Shown: one piece after another, positions 1 through 8,855 of the stretch
How the letters are laid out: the number at the start of each line of letters is the position of its first letter
How positions within the stretch are numbered: position 1 is the stretch's first letter
Assembly: GCA_004556545.1 (NCBI GenBank)
Contig: SFGO01000040.1
Location: 1 to 24,556, forward strand
Source: Clostridiales bacterium
GTDB taxonomy: Bacteria; Bacillota; Clostridia; Christensenellales; Aristaeellaceae
Reading direction: 5' to 3'
Length of the DNA stretch: 24,556 bases
Notes under the pieces: model-generated
What the model was told of the DNA's origin: nothing
The model's database searches: none
The model's input: only the letters and a program-made list of their open reading frames with translations
Program-made: the position numbers and the translations under genes

Positions 1-467
1 GCTCGGAGCTCGCCTTTTTCCGCCGTCAAAATGGGCGGGCCTTTTTCCCTCCGCTGCCTATCGCCGCTCTGCTCCCCCGCAGTCGGCGGTGGGCATACTG
101 ACCCCTTGCGGGTTGGGATGACTCCCGTGGCTTGGCGGTTTTGCAGCGTCAAGGAATGAGGGGGCTGCTCCCCTGCGTTCATGGTTTGAACGATTTGGAA
201 TGCGAAAGGCCAACGTGGTTTCGAAGCCATGCTGGCCTTTATTGCGAGCCATGAGGCCTGTCGCCGAATGGCGGTAAAACCCCGGCCAAGCTGCATGTCT
301 CACGAGCTGCCCCGCGCCCTTTGGCGCGGAGTGGGGTGCAGGGGTACTACCCCTGCCAGACCGGCGAGCCGCGAGGCCTGTCGCCGAGCGGCGGTAAAAC
401 CCCGGCCAACAGGCATGTCTCACGAGCACCCTGCGCGGCATAGCCGCGCAGAGATGGGTCAAGGGCT
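1..467. repeat. GC-rich repeat mosaic downstream of leuS
   Basis: No credible gene is seen here. Positions 1-159 match 24281-24439 in inverted orientation without gaps, and 1-23 also match 21055-21077 directly. Positions 244-306 recur at 364-426, giving a 120-base tandem period; the core GCGAGCC..GAGGCCTGTCGCCGA recurs inverted near 23885-23920. Short perfect hairpins lie at 312-329 (7-bp stem), 338-356 (9-bp stem) and 431-451 (9-bp stem, 3-base loop). None is followed by a T-run on the leuS strand, so they are not standard intrinsic terminators. Short open frames in this stretch are read as shadows of the repeats. Confidence 0.85.
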
Positions 468-2891
468 TCAGCCCTTGAGGATGAGGTTGCAGAGACGGCC
501 GGGGACGAAGATGAGCTTCACGATCTGCTTGTCGCCGACCAGACGCTGCACTTCGGGATGGGCGGGCAGTTCTTTTTCGGCCTGCTCCCGGGTCATGTCG
601 GTGGGCACCATGATGTGGGACTTGACCTTGCCTGCGATCTGCAGGGCGATCTCCACTTCGTGGCGCTTCATGGCTTCCTCGTCGTACTTGGGCCAGGGCT
701 CGAAGGCCAGCTCGGAACCGAAGCCCATTTCCTCCCACATTTCCTCGCAGATGTGCGGGGCCACGGGGCTCAGAAGCAGGATCAGGGTGCGCAGCTCGTC
801 GCGGGTGCAGCCGTTCTTGGCGTAGAATTCGTTGACCAGACTCATCATGGCGGCGATGGCCGTGTTGTACTTCATGGCCTCGTAATCGTCGCCCACCTTC
901 TTGATGGTCTCGTGCATGAGGGGCGTAAGCTCCTTGGAGTAGCCTTCGCCGGGCTTAATCATGTCCATCAGCCGCCAGACGCGGTCGAGGAAGCGGCGGC
1001 AGCCGCGGGCACCGTTGGTGGACCACGGAATGGCCTGATCGAACGCGCCCATGAACATCTCGTACAGACGGAAGGCGTCCGCGCCCAGCTCGTTCACGAT
1101 ATCGTCGGGATTGATGACGTTGCCGCGGCTCTTGGACATCTTCTCGTTGTTCTCGCCCAGAATCATGCCGTGGCTGGTGCGCTTCTGGTAGGGTTCAGGC
1201 GCGGAAACCAGCCCCAGATCGTGGAGGAACAGGTGCCAGAAACGGCTGTACAGAAGGTGCAGGGTGGTGTGCTCCATGCCGCCGTTGTACCAGTCCACGG
1301 GCATGAAGTAGTCCAGCGCTTCCTTGCTGGCGAATTCCTTGTCGTTGTGGGGATCGCAGTAGCGCAGGAAATACCAGCTGGAACCGGCCCACTGGGGCAT
1401 GGTGTCGGTTTCCCGCTTGGCGGGGCCGCCGCAGTGGGGGCAGGTGGTGTTGACCCAGTCGGTCATGGTGGACAGGGGGCTTTCGCCGCTGTCGGTAGGC
1501 TCGTAGTTTTCCACATCGGGCAGCAGCACGGGCAGCTGATCCTCCGGGACGGGCACGGTGCCGCAGTGGGGGCAGTGCACCACCGGGATAGGCTCGCCCC
1601 AGTAGCGCTGACGGCTGAAGACCCAGTCGCGCAGCTTGAAGTTGACCTTCTTTTCGCCCACGCCCTTCTCCGTCAGCCATTCGATGATCTTTTTCTTGGC
1701 GTCGGCCACCCGCAGGCCGTTCAGGAAGTCGGAGTTGACCATTACGCCGTCCACGATGTCGGTGTAGGCTTCGTTGGTGATGTCGCCGCCGGCTACCACT
1801 TCGATCATGGGGATGCCGAACTTCTTGGCAAAGGCATAGTCGCGGGTGTCGTGCGCGGGCACGGCCATGATCGCGCCGGTGCCGTAGCCCATGAGCACAT
1901 AATCGCTGACCCAGATGGGGATCTCCCGGCCGTTGACAGGATTGACTGCCTTCAGGCCGTCGATCTGCACGCCGGTCTTGTCCTTGTTCAGCTCGGTGCG
2001 CTCGAAGTCGCTCTTCTTGGCGGCCTCGGCCCGGTAGGCCATGATGTCGTCAAAGTTGCAGATGTCCGCCTTGTACTTCTCGATCATGGGATGCTCGGGA
2101 CTGACCACCATGTAGGTCGCGCCGAACAGGGTGTCGGGACGGGTGGTGTAGACCCGCAGCTTTTCGTCCTTGCCGGCGATGCGGAAGTCCACCTCCGCGC
2201 CTTCGCTGCGGCCGATCCAGTTGCGCTGCTGCACCTTCACCCGGTCGATGAAGTCCACGTTGTCCAGCCCGTCCAGCAGCTTCTGGGCATAGGCGGTGAT
2301 CTTCAGCATCCACTGGCTCTTGACCTTGCGCACCACCTGACTGCCGCAGCGCTCGCACACGCCGTTGACCACTTCTTCGTTGGCCAGGCCGCACTTGCAG
2401 CTGGTGCACCAGTTGATGGGCATTTCCGCCTTGTAGGCCAGCCCGTTTTCCAGCAGCTTGAGGAAGATCCACTGGGTCCACTTGTAATAGGCGGGATCGG
2501 TGGTGTTCACTTCCCGGGTATAGTCAAAGCTGAAGCCCAGCCGCTGGAGCTGCTCCCGGAAGTGGTCGATGTTCTTCTTGGTCACGATGGCGGGATGCAC
2601 ATGGTTCTTGATGGCGAAGTTTTCCGTGGGCAGGCCGAACGCGTCGTAGCCGATGGGATACAGCACGTTATAGCCCTCCATGCGGCGCTTGCGGGCGATG
2701 ATGTCCAGCGCCGTGTTAGAGCGGGGATGGCCGACGTGCAGCCCGTTTCCGCTGGGGTAAGGGAACTCGATCAGGCAGTAGTACTTGGGCTTGTCCGAGG
2801 GAAACTGGGCGTTGAACACGCCGCTGTCGGCCCATTTTTTCTGCCACTTGGCTTCAATGGCTTCCGGATTATATTGGGGATGTTCCTGCAT
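468..2891 (-). CDS. leuS: Leucine--tRNA ligase
   Basis: This cytoplasmic class I aminoacyl-tRNA synthetase charges tRNA-Leu with leucine, using ATP. The protein has 807 residues, normal for bacterial LeuRS. Visible landmarks are the HIGH motif (HVGH, residues 52-55), paired zinc-ribbon cysteines (162, 165, 179, 182 and CPHC pairs near 440 and 484), the CP1 editing domain with TTRPDTLFGATY (249-260) and GTGAIMAVPAHDTRD (337-351), and KMSKS (584-588). The start is supported by AGGAG ten bases upstream (2902-2906). Only 58 bases separate it from the preceding membrane-protein gene, so it is probably the last gene of an operon with gltX. That gap is too short for a T-box leader. The stop codon sits inside a small palindrome (461-476). 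Confidence 0.98.
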   Translation of the reverse strand: MQEHPQYNPEAIEAKWQKKWADSGVFNAQFPSDKPKYYCLIEFPYPSGNGLHVGHPRSNTALDIIARKRRMEGYNVLYPIGYDAFGLPTENFAIKNHVHPAIVTKKNIDHFREQLQRLGFSFDYTREVNTTDPAYYKWTQWIFLKLLENGLAYKAEMPINWCTSCKCGLANEEVVNGVCERCGSQVVRKVKSQWMLKITAYAQKLLDGLDNVDFIDRVKVQQRNWIGRSEGAEVDFRIAGKDEKLRVYTTRPDTLFGATYMVVSPEHPMIEKYKADICNFDDIMAYRAEAAKKSDFERTELNKDKTGVQIDGLKAVNPVNGREIPIWVSDYVLMGYGTGAIMAVPAHDTRDYAFAKKFGIPMIEVVAGGDITNEAYTDIVDGVMVNSDFLNGLRVADAKKKIIEWLTEKGVGEKKVNFKLRDWVFSRQRYWGEPIPVVHCPHCGTVPVPEDQLPVLLPDVENYEPTDSGESPLSTMTDWVNTTCPHCGGPAKRETDTMPQWAGSSWYFLRYCDPHNDKEFASKEALDYFMPVDWYNGGMEHTTLHLLYSRFWHLFLHDLGLVSAPEPYQKRTSHGMILGENNEKMSKSRGNVINPDDIVNELGADAFRLYEMFMGAFDQAIPWSTNGARGCRRFLDRVWRLMDMIKPGEGYSKELTPLMHETIKKVGDDYEAMKYNTAIAAMMSLVNEFYAKNGCTRDELRTLILLLSPVAPHICEEMWEEMGFGSELAFEPWPKYDEEAMKRHEVEIALQIAGKVKSHIMVPTDMTREQAEKELPAHPEVQRLVGDKQIVKLIFVPGRLCNLILKG

Positions 2892-2949
2892 AAGTCTTCG
2901 ACTCCTTTATCATTGGGTTAGTAGGGCGCGGACGCCTGAGAAAAACGGA

Positions 2950-4629
2950 TTATGGGGTGGACAGAAGCACTTCATCCGTGGGAATCAGGTAGCCGTTCAG
3001 CCGGGAACCGCTGAACACCTGCACCGCCTCGGGGTATCGGCCTGTCACATCATACCCGTCCGCCAGAAAAACAATCATTTCGTCCGGCAGGTTTTCCCGG
3101 TAAAAAGCGGACTTTCGGCTTCCCCATGGGTAGTGGATCACCGTGCCGTCCTCCGTTACCGTGCAGGGTACTACGTCCGCCTGCCCGTTTGAAACCTCCA
3201 TGATAACGCTGGCATACCAGTAAATTGCCATGGCGTGTGTGTAGCCCTCTTTCTGCATAAAGGCCGCGCACGCCCGGGCCTCGGCAGCTGTATCGGTTTC
3301 GGTATGGGGAAGGCCGGTCCATGTATCCCAGGAGCTTTCATCGCAATGACGGATGTACCGAATGGTGTAGGCTCCTTGAAACAGAAGACCCAGAGCCAGA
3401 CAGACGGCCAGCAGGCAGCGCGCAACGGAACAGGTTCTTTCCTTTACGCTATCCCATTCCACGGCCAATGTCAGAAACGCCATGGAAACGACCGGTACAT
3501 AGTACAAATAAAAGAAAGACCTTTTCAAATTCAGGAACAACAGTCCCGTGTTCACCACATAACTGGCCAGAAAGAGCCCGGACAGGATTCTTTTTGCGGG
3601 CGTTTTTTCCCGAAGCATATGTCTGCCGGAAAGAAACAGCAGAAGGCCGAATACGCCCAGCGCCGCCAGCAGAGACACACCGCGCACGGATACCAGCCGA
3701 TACTGCGAAACGCGCACGCCGATCGTTTCCAGAAATCCGGTCAGGACGCTTAGAAGAGTCTCTGGAGTGATACCCGGCAAATAGAAGGAACGGTTGGCCT
3801 GATTGGGCAGGCCATAATAGGGCACAACGAAGCGCGCATAGATCACGTAACCGGCAAAGAAGCCCGCAAGCCCCAGAAGGGTCAGCCCTGTCAGACGGAG
3901 AATCGGCTGGTTCCGACCGTTCAGCGAACGCAGCCCTTCCCGCGTGGCGGGGATTTGGCGGAAAAAGCGCAACGCACCGCACAGGCACAGCAGCACCAGC
4001 GGGCTGCCCAGCGTCATCAGGATCCGAATGCCGTTGACGCCGGTGTAGAGCCACAGGAGAACGTACAGCACGCCAAGCCCAATGCGGGAGCTTGTTTTCC
4101 GCCCCGGCTTCATCAGCGCCAGCGCCAACCCCAGCAGAAGAAAGACCTGCGCCAAATACGGGGCATAATAGATATGATACAATACGATTCGGGCGTAGTT
4201 GACACTGAAGGGAAGCAGCAGAAATCCCGCCGCCGTCAGCCGCACGCTCCGGCGGATACCGGCCTGCCGAAGGACGAACAGGAAGGAAAGAACGTACACC
4301 GCCTGAATCAGCACCGTGCCGCAGACACGCACCAGCGTCCAGTCCGAAAACAGATGAAAGAACAGGAAAAAGACGAAGGGAATATCCAGCAGCCGGGGCT
4401 CGGTGGTAAGGTAATAATCATTGGAAAACGGGTTCCCCTTCTGAAAGAAGGTATACCCCCGCACCATAAAATCAGAGGCGTCGCCGTCCAGCAGATTTTG
4501 CGCCACGAAAACATCCATCCATAGGGTGACTGCCGCCATCACCGCCAGAAACAGCGCAGGAAGCCATTTTTGGAAGGCCTCCCATTTTTTCATTCCAGCC
4601 GGAGCGATTCGGTTTTTTTGCTCAGTCAT
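2950..4629 (-). CDS. Polytopic membrane protein, GT-C glycosyltransferase-like
   Basis: The protein has about 559 residues. A short basic N-terminus is followed by roughly a dozen hydrophobic segments and a soluble C-terminal part of about 120 residues. An acidic stretch, LLDGDASD, follows the first membrane segment. In GT-C enzymes, which use lipid-linked sugar donors, an acidic motif in the first outer loop is catalytic, so a role in sugar transfer to cell-envelope material is inferred rather than shown. The chosen ATG (4627-4629) overlaps the gltX stop by eight bases (ATGACTGA), pointing to translational coupling. An upstream in-frame ATG at 4650 would overlap gltX by 29 bases and is less likely. 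It could also be a membrane protein of unknown function. Confidence 0.75.
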   Translation of the reverse strand: MTEQKNRIAPAGMKKWEAFQKWLPALFLAVMAAVTLWMDVFVAQNLLDGDASDFMVRGYTFFQKGNPFSNDYYLTTEPRLLDIPFVFFLFFHLFSDWTLVRVCGTVLIQAVYVLSFLFVLRQAGIRRSVRLTAAGFLLLPFSVNYARIVLYHIYYAPYLAQVFLLLGLALALMKPGRKTSSRIGLGVLYVLLWLYTGVNGIRILMTLGSPLVLLCLCGALRFFRQIPATREGLRSLNGRNQPILRLTGLTLLGLAGFFAGYVIYARFVVPYYGLPNQANRSFYLPGITPETLLSVLTGFLETIGVRVSQYRLVSVRGVSLLAALGVFGLLLFLSGRHMLREKTPAKRILSGLFLASYVVNTGLLFLNLKRSFFYLYYVPVVSMAFLTLAVEWDSVKERTCSVARCLLAVCLALGLLFQGAYTIRYIRHCDESSWDTWTGLPHTETDTAAEARACAAFMQKEGYTHAMAIYWYASVIMEVSNGQADVVPCTVTEDGTVIHYPWGSRKSAFYRENLPDEMIVFLADGYDVTGRYPEAVQVFSGSRLNGYLIPTDEVLLSTP

Positions 4630-6088
4630 GCTGTTCCAGCTTCTCCACACCCAGCTTCATGCGGCGCAGGGTCTCGTCCTTGCCCAGCAGGTAGGCGATT
4701 TCGGTAGCGCCGCCGGGGGTGGACTGCAGGCCGGAAATGGCGATGCGGACGGGCCACATGATCTGGCCGGTCTTCATTTCGTTTTTCTGGGCCAGCTCCA
4801 TCAGGACAGCCTTGACGTTTTCCTCGCTGAAGTCTTCGAGGGCTTCCAGCGCGGGCAGAGCCAGCTTCAGGGCCTTCAGGCTGATTTCCGGGTCGGTCTT
4901 CATCTTCTTGTGGGTGTAGATATCGATGTCGTACTCCGGCAGCTCCGCCAGGAAGCGGATCTGGTCGGGCACCCGGTTGAAGACCTCGGTGCGGGTGTGC
5001 ATCAGGCTGGCCAGCATCCGGTAGTCCATGTTCTTGCCCGCCAGCACCTTGTCGAACCACGGCGTGGCCAGCTCCAGATATTCGTCCAGACTCATGCGGG
5101 TGATGTATTCGTGGTTGAACCAGTCCAGCTTTTCGGTGTTGAAAATGGCAGGAGACTTGCTCAGGCCGCTCAGGTTGAAGGCCTCGATCAGCTCTTCCTT
5201 GGTGAAGAATTCCTTGTCGCCGTATTTCTTCACGTCCGGGCACCAGCCCAGCAGGGCGATGAAGTTGATGATGGCGTCCTTCACATAGCCCTGAGAAAGC
5301 AGATCCTCAAAGCTGGGGTCGCCGTAGCGCTTGCTCAGCTTGCGGCTGGCGTCCTTCATGACAGGGCTCAAATGGATATAGGTGGGCTTTTCCCAACCGA
5401 AGGCTTCGTAAAGCAGGTTGTACTTGGGCGTGGAGCTCAGGTACTCGGTGCCGCGCATGACATGGGTGATGCCCATCAGATGGTCGTCGATCACGTTGGC
5501 GAAGTTGTAGGTGGGCAGGCCGTCCTGCTTGATGAGCACGTTGTCGTCCAGCGTGTCGCAGGGGGCTTCCACATGGCCGTAGAGCGCATCGTCAAAGCTG
5601 GCGGTGCCGGTCAGGGGAATGTTCTGCCGAATGACGAAGGGCTCGCCGGATTGCATGCGGCGCAGCGCTTCTTCCTTGGGGATGTTCAGGCAGTGCTTGT
5701 CATACTTCCACTGCTCGCCCCTGGCCGCCGCGGCGTCCCGGCGTTCCTGCAGTTCTTCCTTAGTGCAGAAGCAGGGATAAGCCGCGCCCTTTTCCACCAG
5801 CTCCAGCGCGTAGGGCATGTACAGATCCCGCCGCTGGGTCTGGATATAGGGGCCGTAATCGCCGCCCACGTCCGGGCCTTCGTCGTAGTCCAGCCCGGCC
5901 AGACGCATGCTCTTGTAAATCATATCCACCGCGCCCGGGACTTCCCGTTCCTGGTCGGTGTCCTCAATGCGCAGGATGAACTTGCCGCCGTTCTGGCGGG
6001 CGAACAGATAGGTGTACAAGGCGGTGCGCAGGCCGCCCAGATGCAGGTAGCCGGTAGGGCTGGGAGCGAAACGGGTGCGAACGGTCAT
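4622..6088 (-). CDS. gltX: Glutamate--tRNA ligase
   Basis: This class I synthetase charges tRNA-Glu in the cytoplasm; in many Firmicutes it also charges tRNA-Gln, which an amidotransferase then corrects. It has 488 residues, the usual length. The HIGH-type motif is LHLGG (residues 15-19, within FAPSPTGYLHLGGLRTALY), IEDTDQER follows at 41-48, and the KMSKS-type motif is KLSKR (250-254). An AGGAGG sits a few bases before the ATG. It is the first gene of the leftward operon, with a promoter at 6184-6211, and its stop overlaps the start of the membrane protein. Whether the enzyme is discriminating or not cannot be read from these motifs. Confidence 0.97.
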   Translation of the reverse strand: MTVRTRFAPSPTGYLHLGGLRTALYTYLFARQNGGKFILRIEDTDQEREVPGAVDMIYKSMRLAGLDYDEGPDVGGDYGPYIQTQRRDLYMPYALELVEKGAAYPCFCTKEELQERRDAAAARGEQWKYDKHCLNIPKEEALRRMQSGEPFVIRQNIPLTGTASFDDALYGHVEAPCDTLDDNVLIKQDGLPTYNFANVIDDHLMGITHVMRGTEYLSSTPKYNLLYEAFGWEKPTYIHLSPVMKDASRKLSKRYGDPSFEDLLSQGYVKDAIINFIALLGWCPDVKKYGDKEFFTKEELIEAFNLSGLSKSPAIFNTEKLDWFNHEYITRMSLDEYLELATPWFDKVLAGKNMDYRMLASLMHTRTEVFNRVPDQIRFLAELPEYDIDIYTHKKMKTDPEISLKALKLALPALEALEDFSEENVKAVLMELAQKNEMKTGQIMWPVRIAISGLQSTPGGATEIAYLLGKDETLRRMKLGVEKLEQHD

Positions 6089-6183
6089 GGAAGAGCCTCC
6101 TGATTGCTGTGATAATCATGGAAAAATCCAGTTTCTTCGACTCTTTGGGCAAGTTTCCGGAAACGTATGACTTTCCGAGTATC

Positions 6184-6211
6184 ATTATATACGAAAATGG
6201 CGTTTTGTCGA
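6184..6211 (-). promoter_or_regulatory. Sigma-A promoter of the gltX operon
   Basis: On the minus strand there is TCGACA (6206-6211), a 16-base spacer and a perfect TATAAT (6184-6189). Transcription would begin near 6177, giving a leader of roughly 90 bases before gltX. That is too short for a T-box, and none is seen. Confidence 0.75.
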
Positions 6212-6312
6212 ATGTTTTTTGGTTTCAAGCGGGAAAAACCTCCCATGGACGGTCAGGCACGAAATTTTCCTTCCCGGGCGTTCATATACTGATCTGAAAG
6301 GGGGAATTGGAA

Positions 6313-7212
6313 ATGCAGCCCATAAAACCCATCAAAAGAAACGGACGATGGCAGACCGCCCTGCGGCGGGCCGCGGTGCTGCTTCTGTGCGCCGCCTGTC
6401 TGGCGGGCCTGACGGGGACAAGCCGGGCGGAGGGAAAGCCGCTGCAAATTCTGCTCATCGGGGTAGACGCTTACGGGGATGCGGACCGGGGCCGCAGCGA
6501 CACCATGGTGCTGGTGCAGGCCGACCCGGCGGCGGGCAGCGTTCGGGCGCTGTCCTTCCTGCGGGATCTGTACGTGGCTATTCCCGGCTGCGGAACGACC
6601 CGGCTGAACGCGGCTTATTCCTTCGGCGGGGAGAAGCTGCTCAAAACCACGCTGAAAAACAATTTCGGCGTGGAGATCGACCGCACGGTGACGGTCAGCT
6701 TCGACTCCCTGTGTCATATCGTGGACGCGCTGGGCGGCGTGGAGCTGGAAGTGACGGAGGCGGAGCGGGAGCAGCTGAACGGCATTCTGGCGGCCTATAA
6801 CCGGGGCCTGAAGCTGAACCCTTCCGACGGGCGGCTGAAGCAGAGCGGCCGGGTGCGTCTCAGCGGCAAGCAGGCCCTGAGCTACAGCCGCATCCGGAAG
6901 ATGGACAGCGATTTTCAGCGGGCCGGAAGACAGCAGAAGGTGCTGGCCGCCATGCTGGAAAGCGCAAAACAGATGAACTTCTTCACGCTGGCCCGTCTGG
7001 CGTGGACCTGCCTGCGGGAGGTGCGCACCGACCTGACGCTTGGCGACCTGAACGCCCTTTTGCCGCTGGCCACCGGCGGCGCGGAAACAGACATCGCCAT
7101 GGGTCGTGTGCCCTTTGACGGCGCTTACGAGGACGCGGTCATCGACGGGATGCAGGTGCTTCGGCCCAATCTGGAACGGAACCGCACGCTGATCCGCCGT
7201 TTTTTGGAGTAG
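6313..7212 (+). CDS. LytR-CpsA-Psr (LCP) family cell-wall ligase
   Basis: LCP proteins transfer undecaprenyl-linked wall teichoic acid, capsule or other glycopolymers onto peptidoglycan on the outer face of the membrane. The protein has 299 residues: a basic N-terminus, one hydrophobic segment (about 20-38) acting as anchor or signal, then the LCP domain. Conserved elements are ILLIGVD (46-52), RSDTMVL (61-67), SFLRDLYV with the Arg-Asp pair at 84-85, RLNAAYSFGG (97-106) and YSRIRK (191-196). These include the Arg/Asp residues that bind the pyrophosphate of the lipid donor. ATG 6313 is preferred over TTG 6307 because GAAAGGGGG ends about eight bases upstream. The gene is divergent from gltX. 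I found no convincing promoter for it. Confidence 0.92.
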   Translation: MQPIKPIKRNGRWQTALRRAAVLLLCAACLAGLTGTSRAEGKPLQILLIGVDAYGDADRGRSDTMVLVQADPAAGSVRALSFLRDLYVAIPGCGTTRLNAAYSFGGEKLLKTTLKNNFGVEIDRTVTVSFDSLCHIVDALGGVELEVTEAEREQLNGILAAYNRGLKLNPSDGRLKQSGRVRLSGKQALSYSRIRKMDSDFQRAGRQQKVLAAMLESAKQMNFFTLARLAWTCLREVRTDLTLGDLNALLPLATGGAETDIAMGRVPFDGAYEDAVIDGMQVLRPNLERNRTLIRRFLE

Positions 7213-7224
7213 GCTCGCCGCCCC

Positions 7225-7253
7225 TTTTCAACCGTCCGGCCCTGTGATAGAAT
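7225..7253 (+). promoter_or_regulatory. Probable promoter for the 7325-12278 gene run
   Basis: TTTTCA (7225-7230), a 17-base spacer and TAGAAT (7248-7253) give a plausible sigma-A promoter just after the LCP gene. Transcription would begin near 7260. The -35 box matches consensus at four of six positions. Confidence 0.5.
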
Positions 7254-7324
7254 AAGAGGAAGAGTTTTTGGGACAAGAGCCTTCTCTTTCCCTGCATGGG
7301 ATCCACGGTGAAAGGAGCACGAAT

Positions 7325-8035
7325 ATGAGCAAAAACCGCTGCCCCGCCTGCCGCCGGGCGCTGCCCGTGAACGACGGCGCGTTCTGCCCTTACTGCGGCG
7401 CGGCGCTTTCAAAAGAAGAAAAGATGTCCGAGCAGCTTCGCGCGGTTCTGAATGCCGCCGGGAAGGAAGCCGACCCGGTGAAAAAGCATCGTATGCTGGC
7501 GGAAGCCCGGGAAGCCTTTCCCGACTGCCTGCCGGTGGAGGAAGAGCTGCTCTTTCTGGGACGGCTGCACGAGCGGGACGGAAAGAATCCCAGCTATGAT
7601 GTGATCAAATGCTTCCTGCTGCACCCTTATCTGACGCCGAAGGAATTCAGCGCCGCCAAGCGGGACGCCATGCAGCGGGAGCTGTTCCATCATGAGCAGC
7701 TGGAACGCTGCAAGGCGCTGGCCTCCGACCCGGACGTGTTTCTCAGCCATTATCTGGAACGGCTCAGCGAGGAATTCGTCCGGCTGTTTCTGGAAGGCAG
7801 CACGTATTATATGCGCAGCTTTTTCGGGTTTACCTCCCGTAAAAACGCGCCCAGACTGCTGGCGGAACCTGCCGCGCAGATGATTGGCAATATGGCGGCG
7901 GATGAAGCGCTGACGCCCGAAGAACGGAAAGCGCTGACCCACGCCTTTTACCGGGGCTTCAGCCGCCGCATGGACGGCCAGACCGAGTGGCTGCGGCAGG
8001 AGATGGAGCGGCAGGGAATTTCGATGGAGGACTGA
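7325..8035 (+). CDS. Zinc-ribbon protein of unknown function
   Basis: The protein has 236 residues. The N-terminus carries a treble-clef/zinc-ribbon pair: CPAC (6-9) and CPYC (21-24). The remainder is charged and mostly helical, with no membrane segment or signal peptide, so it is probably cytoplasmic. ATG 7325 is chosen because AAAGGAG lies just upstream and the zinc ribbon begins immediately after it; an earlier in-frame start at 7268 has no such site. Zinc ribbons of this kind often head Firmicute proteins of otherwise varied function. The next gene (a single-pass membrane protein) begins 28 bases after its stop, so the two are probably co-transcribed and may act together. Confidence 0.8.
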   Translation: MSKNRCPACRRALPVNDGAFCPYCGAALSKEEKMSEQLRAVLNAAGKEADPVKKHRMLAEAREAFPDCLPVEEELLFLGRLHERDGKNPSYDVIKCFLLHPYLTPKEFSAAKRDAMQRELFHHEQLERCKALASDPDVFLSHYLERLSEEFVRLFLEGSTYYMRSFFGFTSRKNAPRLLAEPAAQMIGNMAADEALTPEERKALTHAFYRGFSRRMDGQTEWLRQEMERQGISMED

Positions 8036-8063
8036 CCGGACGCATGCGCCGGAAAGGAGCAAC

Positions 8064-8795
8064 ATGGAAAAACAAAGCAAACGGCCGGAGAATATGCCCC
8101 GGCAGGTAAAGGCCGAAAAGCCGAAGCTGAAAAAGGAGCAGGGCGGCGAAGCGCTGCCGCCTCAGCAGCCGCTGACAGACGAAGAAGCGCTGCCGAAAAA
8201 AACGCCCCGCTGGAAGAAGATCGTGAGGCGGGTCTTGGCATGGGTGGCCGTCGCGCTGGCGCTGGCGCTATGCTATCTGTTTCTTCTGCTGGGCGAACCG
8301 GACGAGGACAGCAAACTGGCCCAGCAGCCCGTGCAGCAGACGCCCATTACCCTGCCCATGAGCGCCGTGGAAAGCCCCGGCGATACCAGCCCGGAGGGAC
8401 TGGCGGAGATTTTCGGCCAGCCGGTTCTGTGCCTGTATAGCAGCGCCCTGTCCATGACCCGTTCCCGGGTGTACGACACCGCTTTTCAGGGCGAATACGC
8501 CCGCCGGGCCACGCTAACCTATGCCTTTGAGGACGGACAATCCCTGACGGTGGAAAGCATCCGTCCCGTTTCGGCCATTGCCCTGCTGAAGGGCGAGGAT
8601 TATCATCTCAACGGCGACACGATGTACTACATCGGCGGCATGGACGCGGCCTGGATGGAAAACGGCGCGGACGTGCTGGTCTTCGGCCAGACGGCGGACG
8701 CGGCCTACGCCGTCCGCTGTCCCATCGGGCACAAGGCCGAGCTGGACGTGCTGCTGAAGCAGACGACCCTGACCGCCGCTGCGACGGGAGAATAA
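8064..8795 (+). CDS. Single-pass membrane protein of unknown function
   Basis: The protein has 243 residues. A Lys/Pro/Gln-rich cytoplasmic tail of about 55 residues precedes one strongly hydrophobic segment (about 56-77) and a soluble domain of about 165 residues predicted outside the cell. No lipobox and no enzyme motif are seen. GGAAAGGAG lies seven bases before the ATG. It sits between the zinc-ribbon gene and an ABC exporter in one rightward run. I do not recognise the outer domain. Confidence 0.8.
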   Translation: MEKQSKRPENMPRQVKAEKPKLKKEQGGEALPPQQPLTDEEALPKKTPRWKKIVRRVLAWVAVALALALCYLFLLLGEPDEDSKLAQQPVQQTPITLPMSAVESPGDTSPEGLAEIFGQPVLCLYSSALSMTRSRVYDTAFQGEYARRATLTYAFEDGQSLTVESIRPVSAIALLKGEDYHLNGDTMYYIGGMDAAWMENGADVLVFGQTADAAYAVRCPIGHKAELDVLLKQTTLTAAATGE

Positions 8796-8855
8796 ATTTT
8801 CTTCAAGCTTTTCAACTGACACCAAAGGAGAACAAAGAACAGGAGCATCATCCCC

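Noticed and set aside
461..476. AAGGGC-TTCA-GCCCTT palindrome at the leuS stop as terminator
   Set aside because: The stem is only 6 bp and no T-run follows on the leuS strand.
558..2921. Long plus-strand open frame (about 787 codons) opposite leuS, and similar long frames opposite gltX, the ABC exporter, the secreted protein, clpB and galM-DUF2804
   Set aside because: These are antisense shadows caused by GC-rich codon bias. Their translations are rich in Gly, Val, His and Gln with no recognisable domain, while the sense frames carry full family motifs.
6089..6177. T-box or other tRNA-sensing leader before gltX, and likewise before leuS
   Set aside because: The leaders are about 90 and 58 bases, too short, and no T-box core sequence is seen.
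6285..6290. TATACT as a -10 box for the LCP gene
   Set aside because: No -35 match at a proper distance, and transcription would begin inside or next to the ribosome site.
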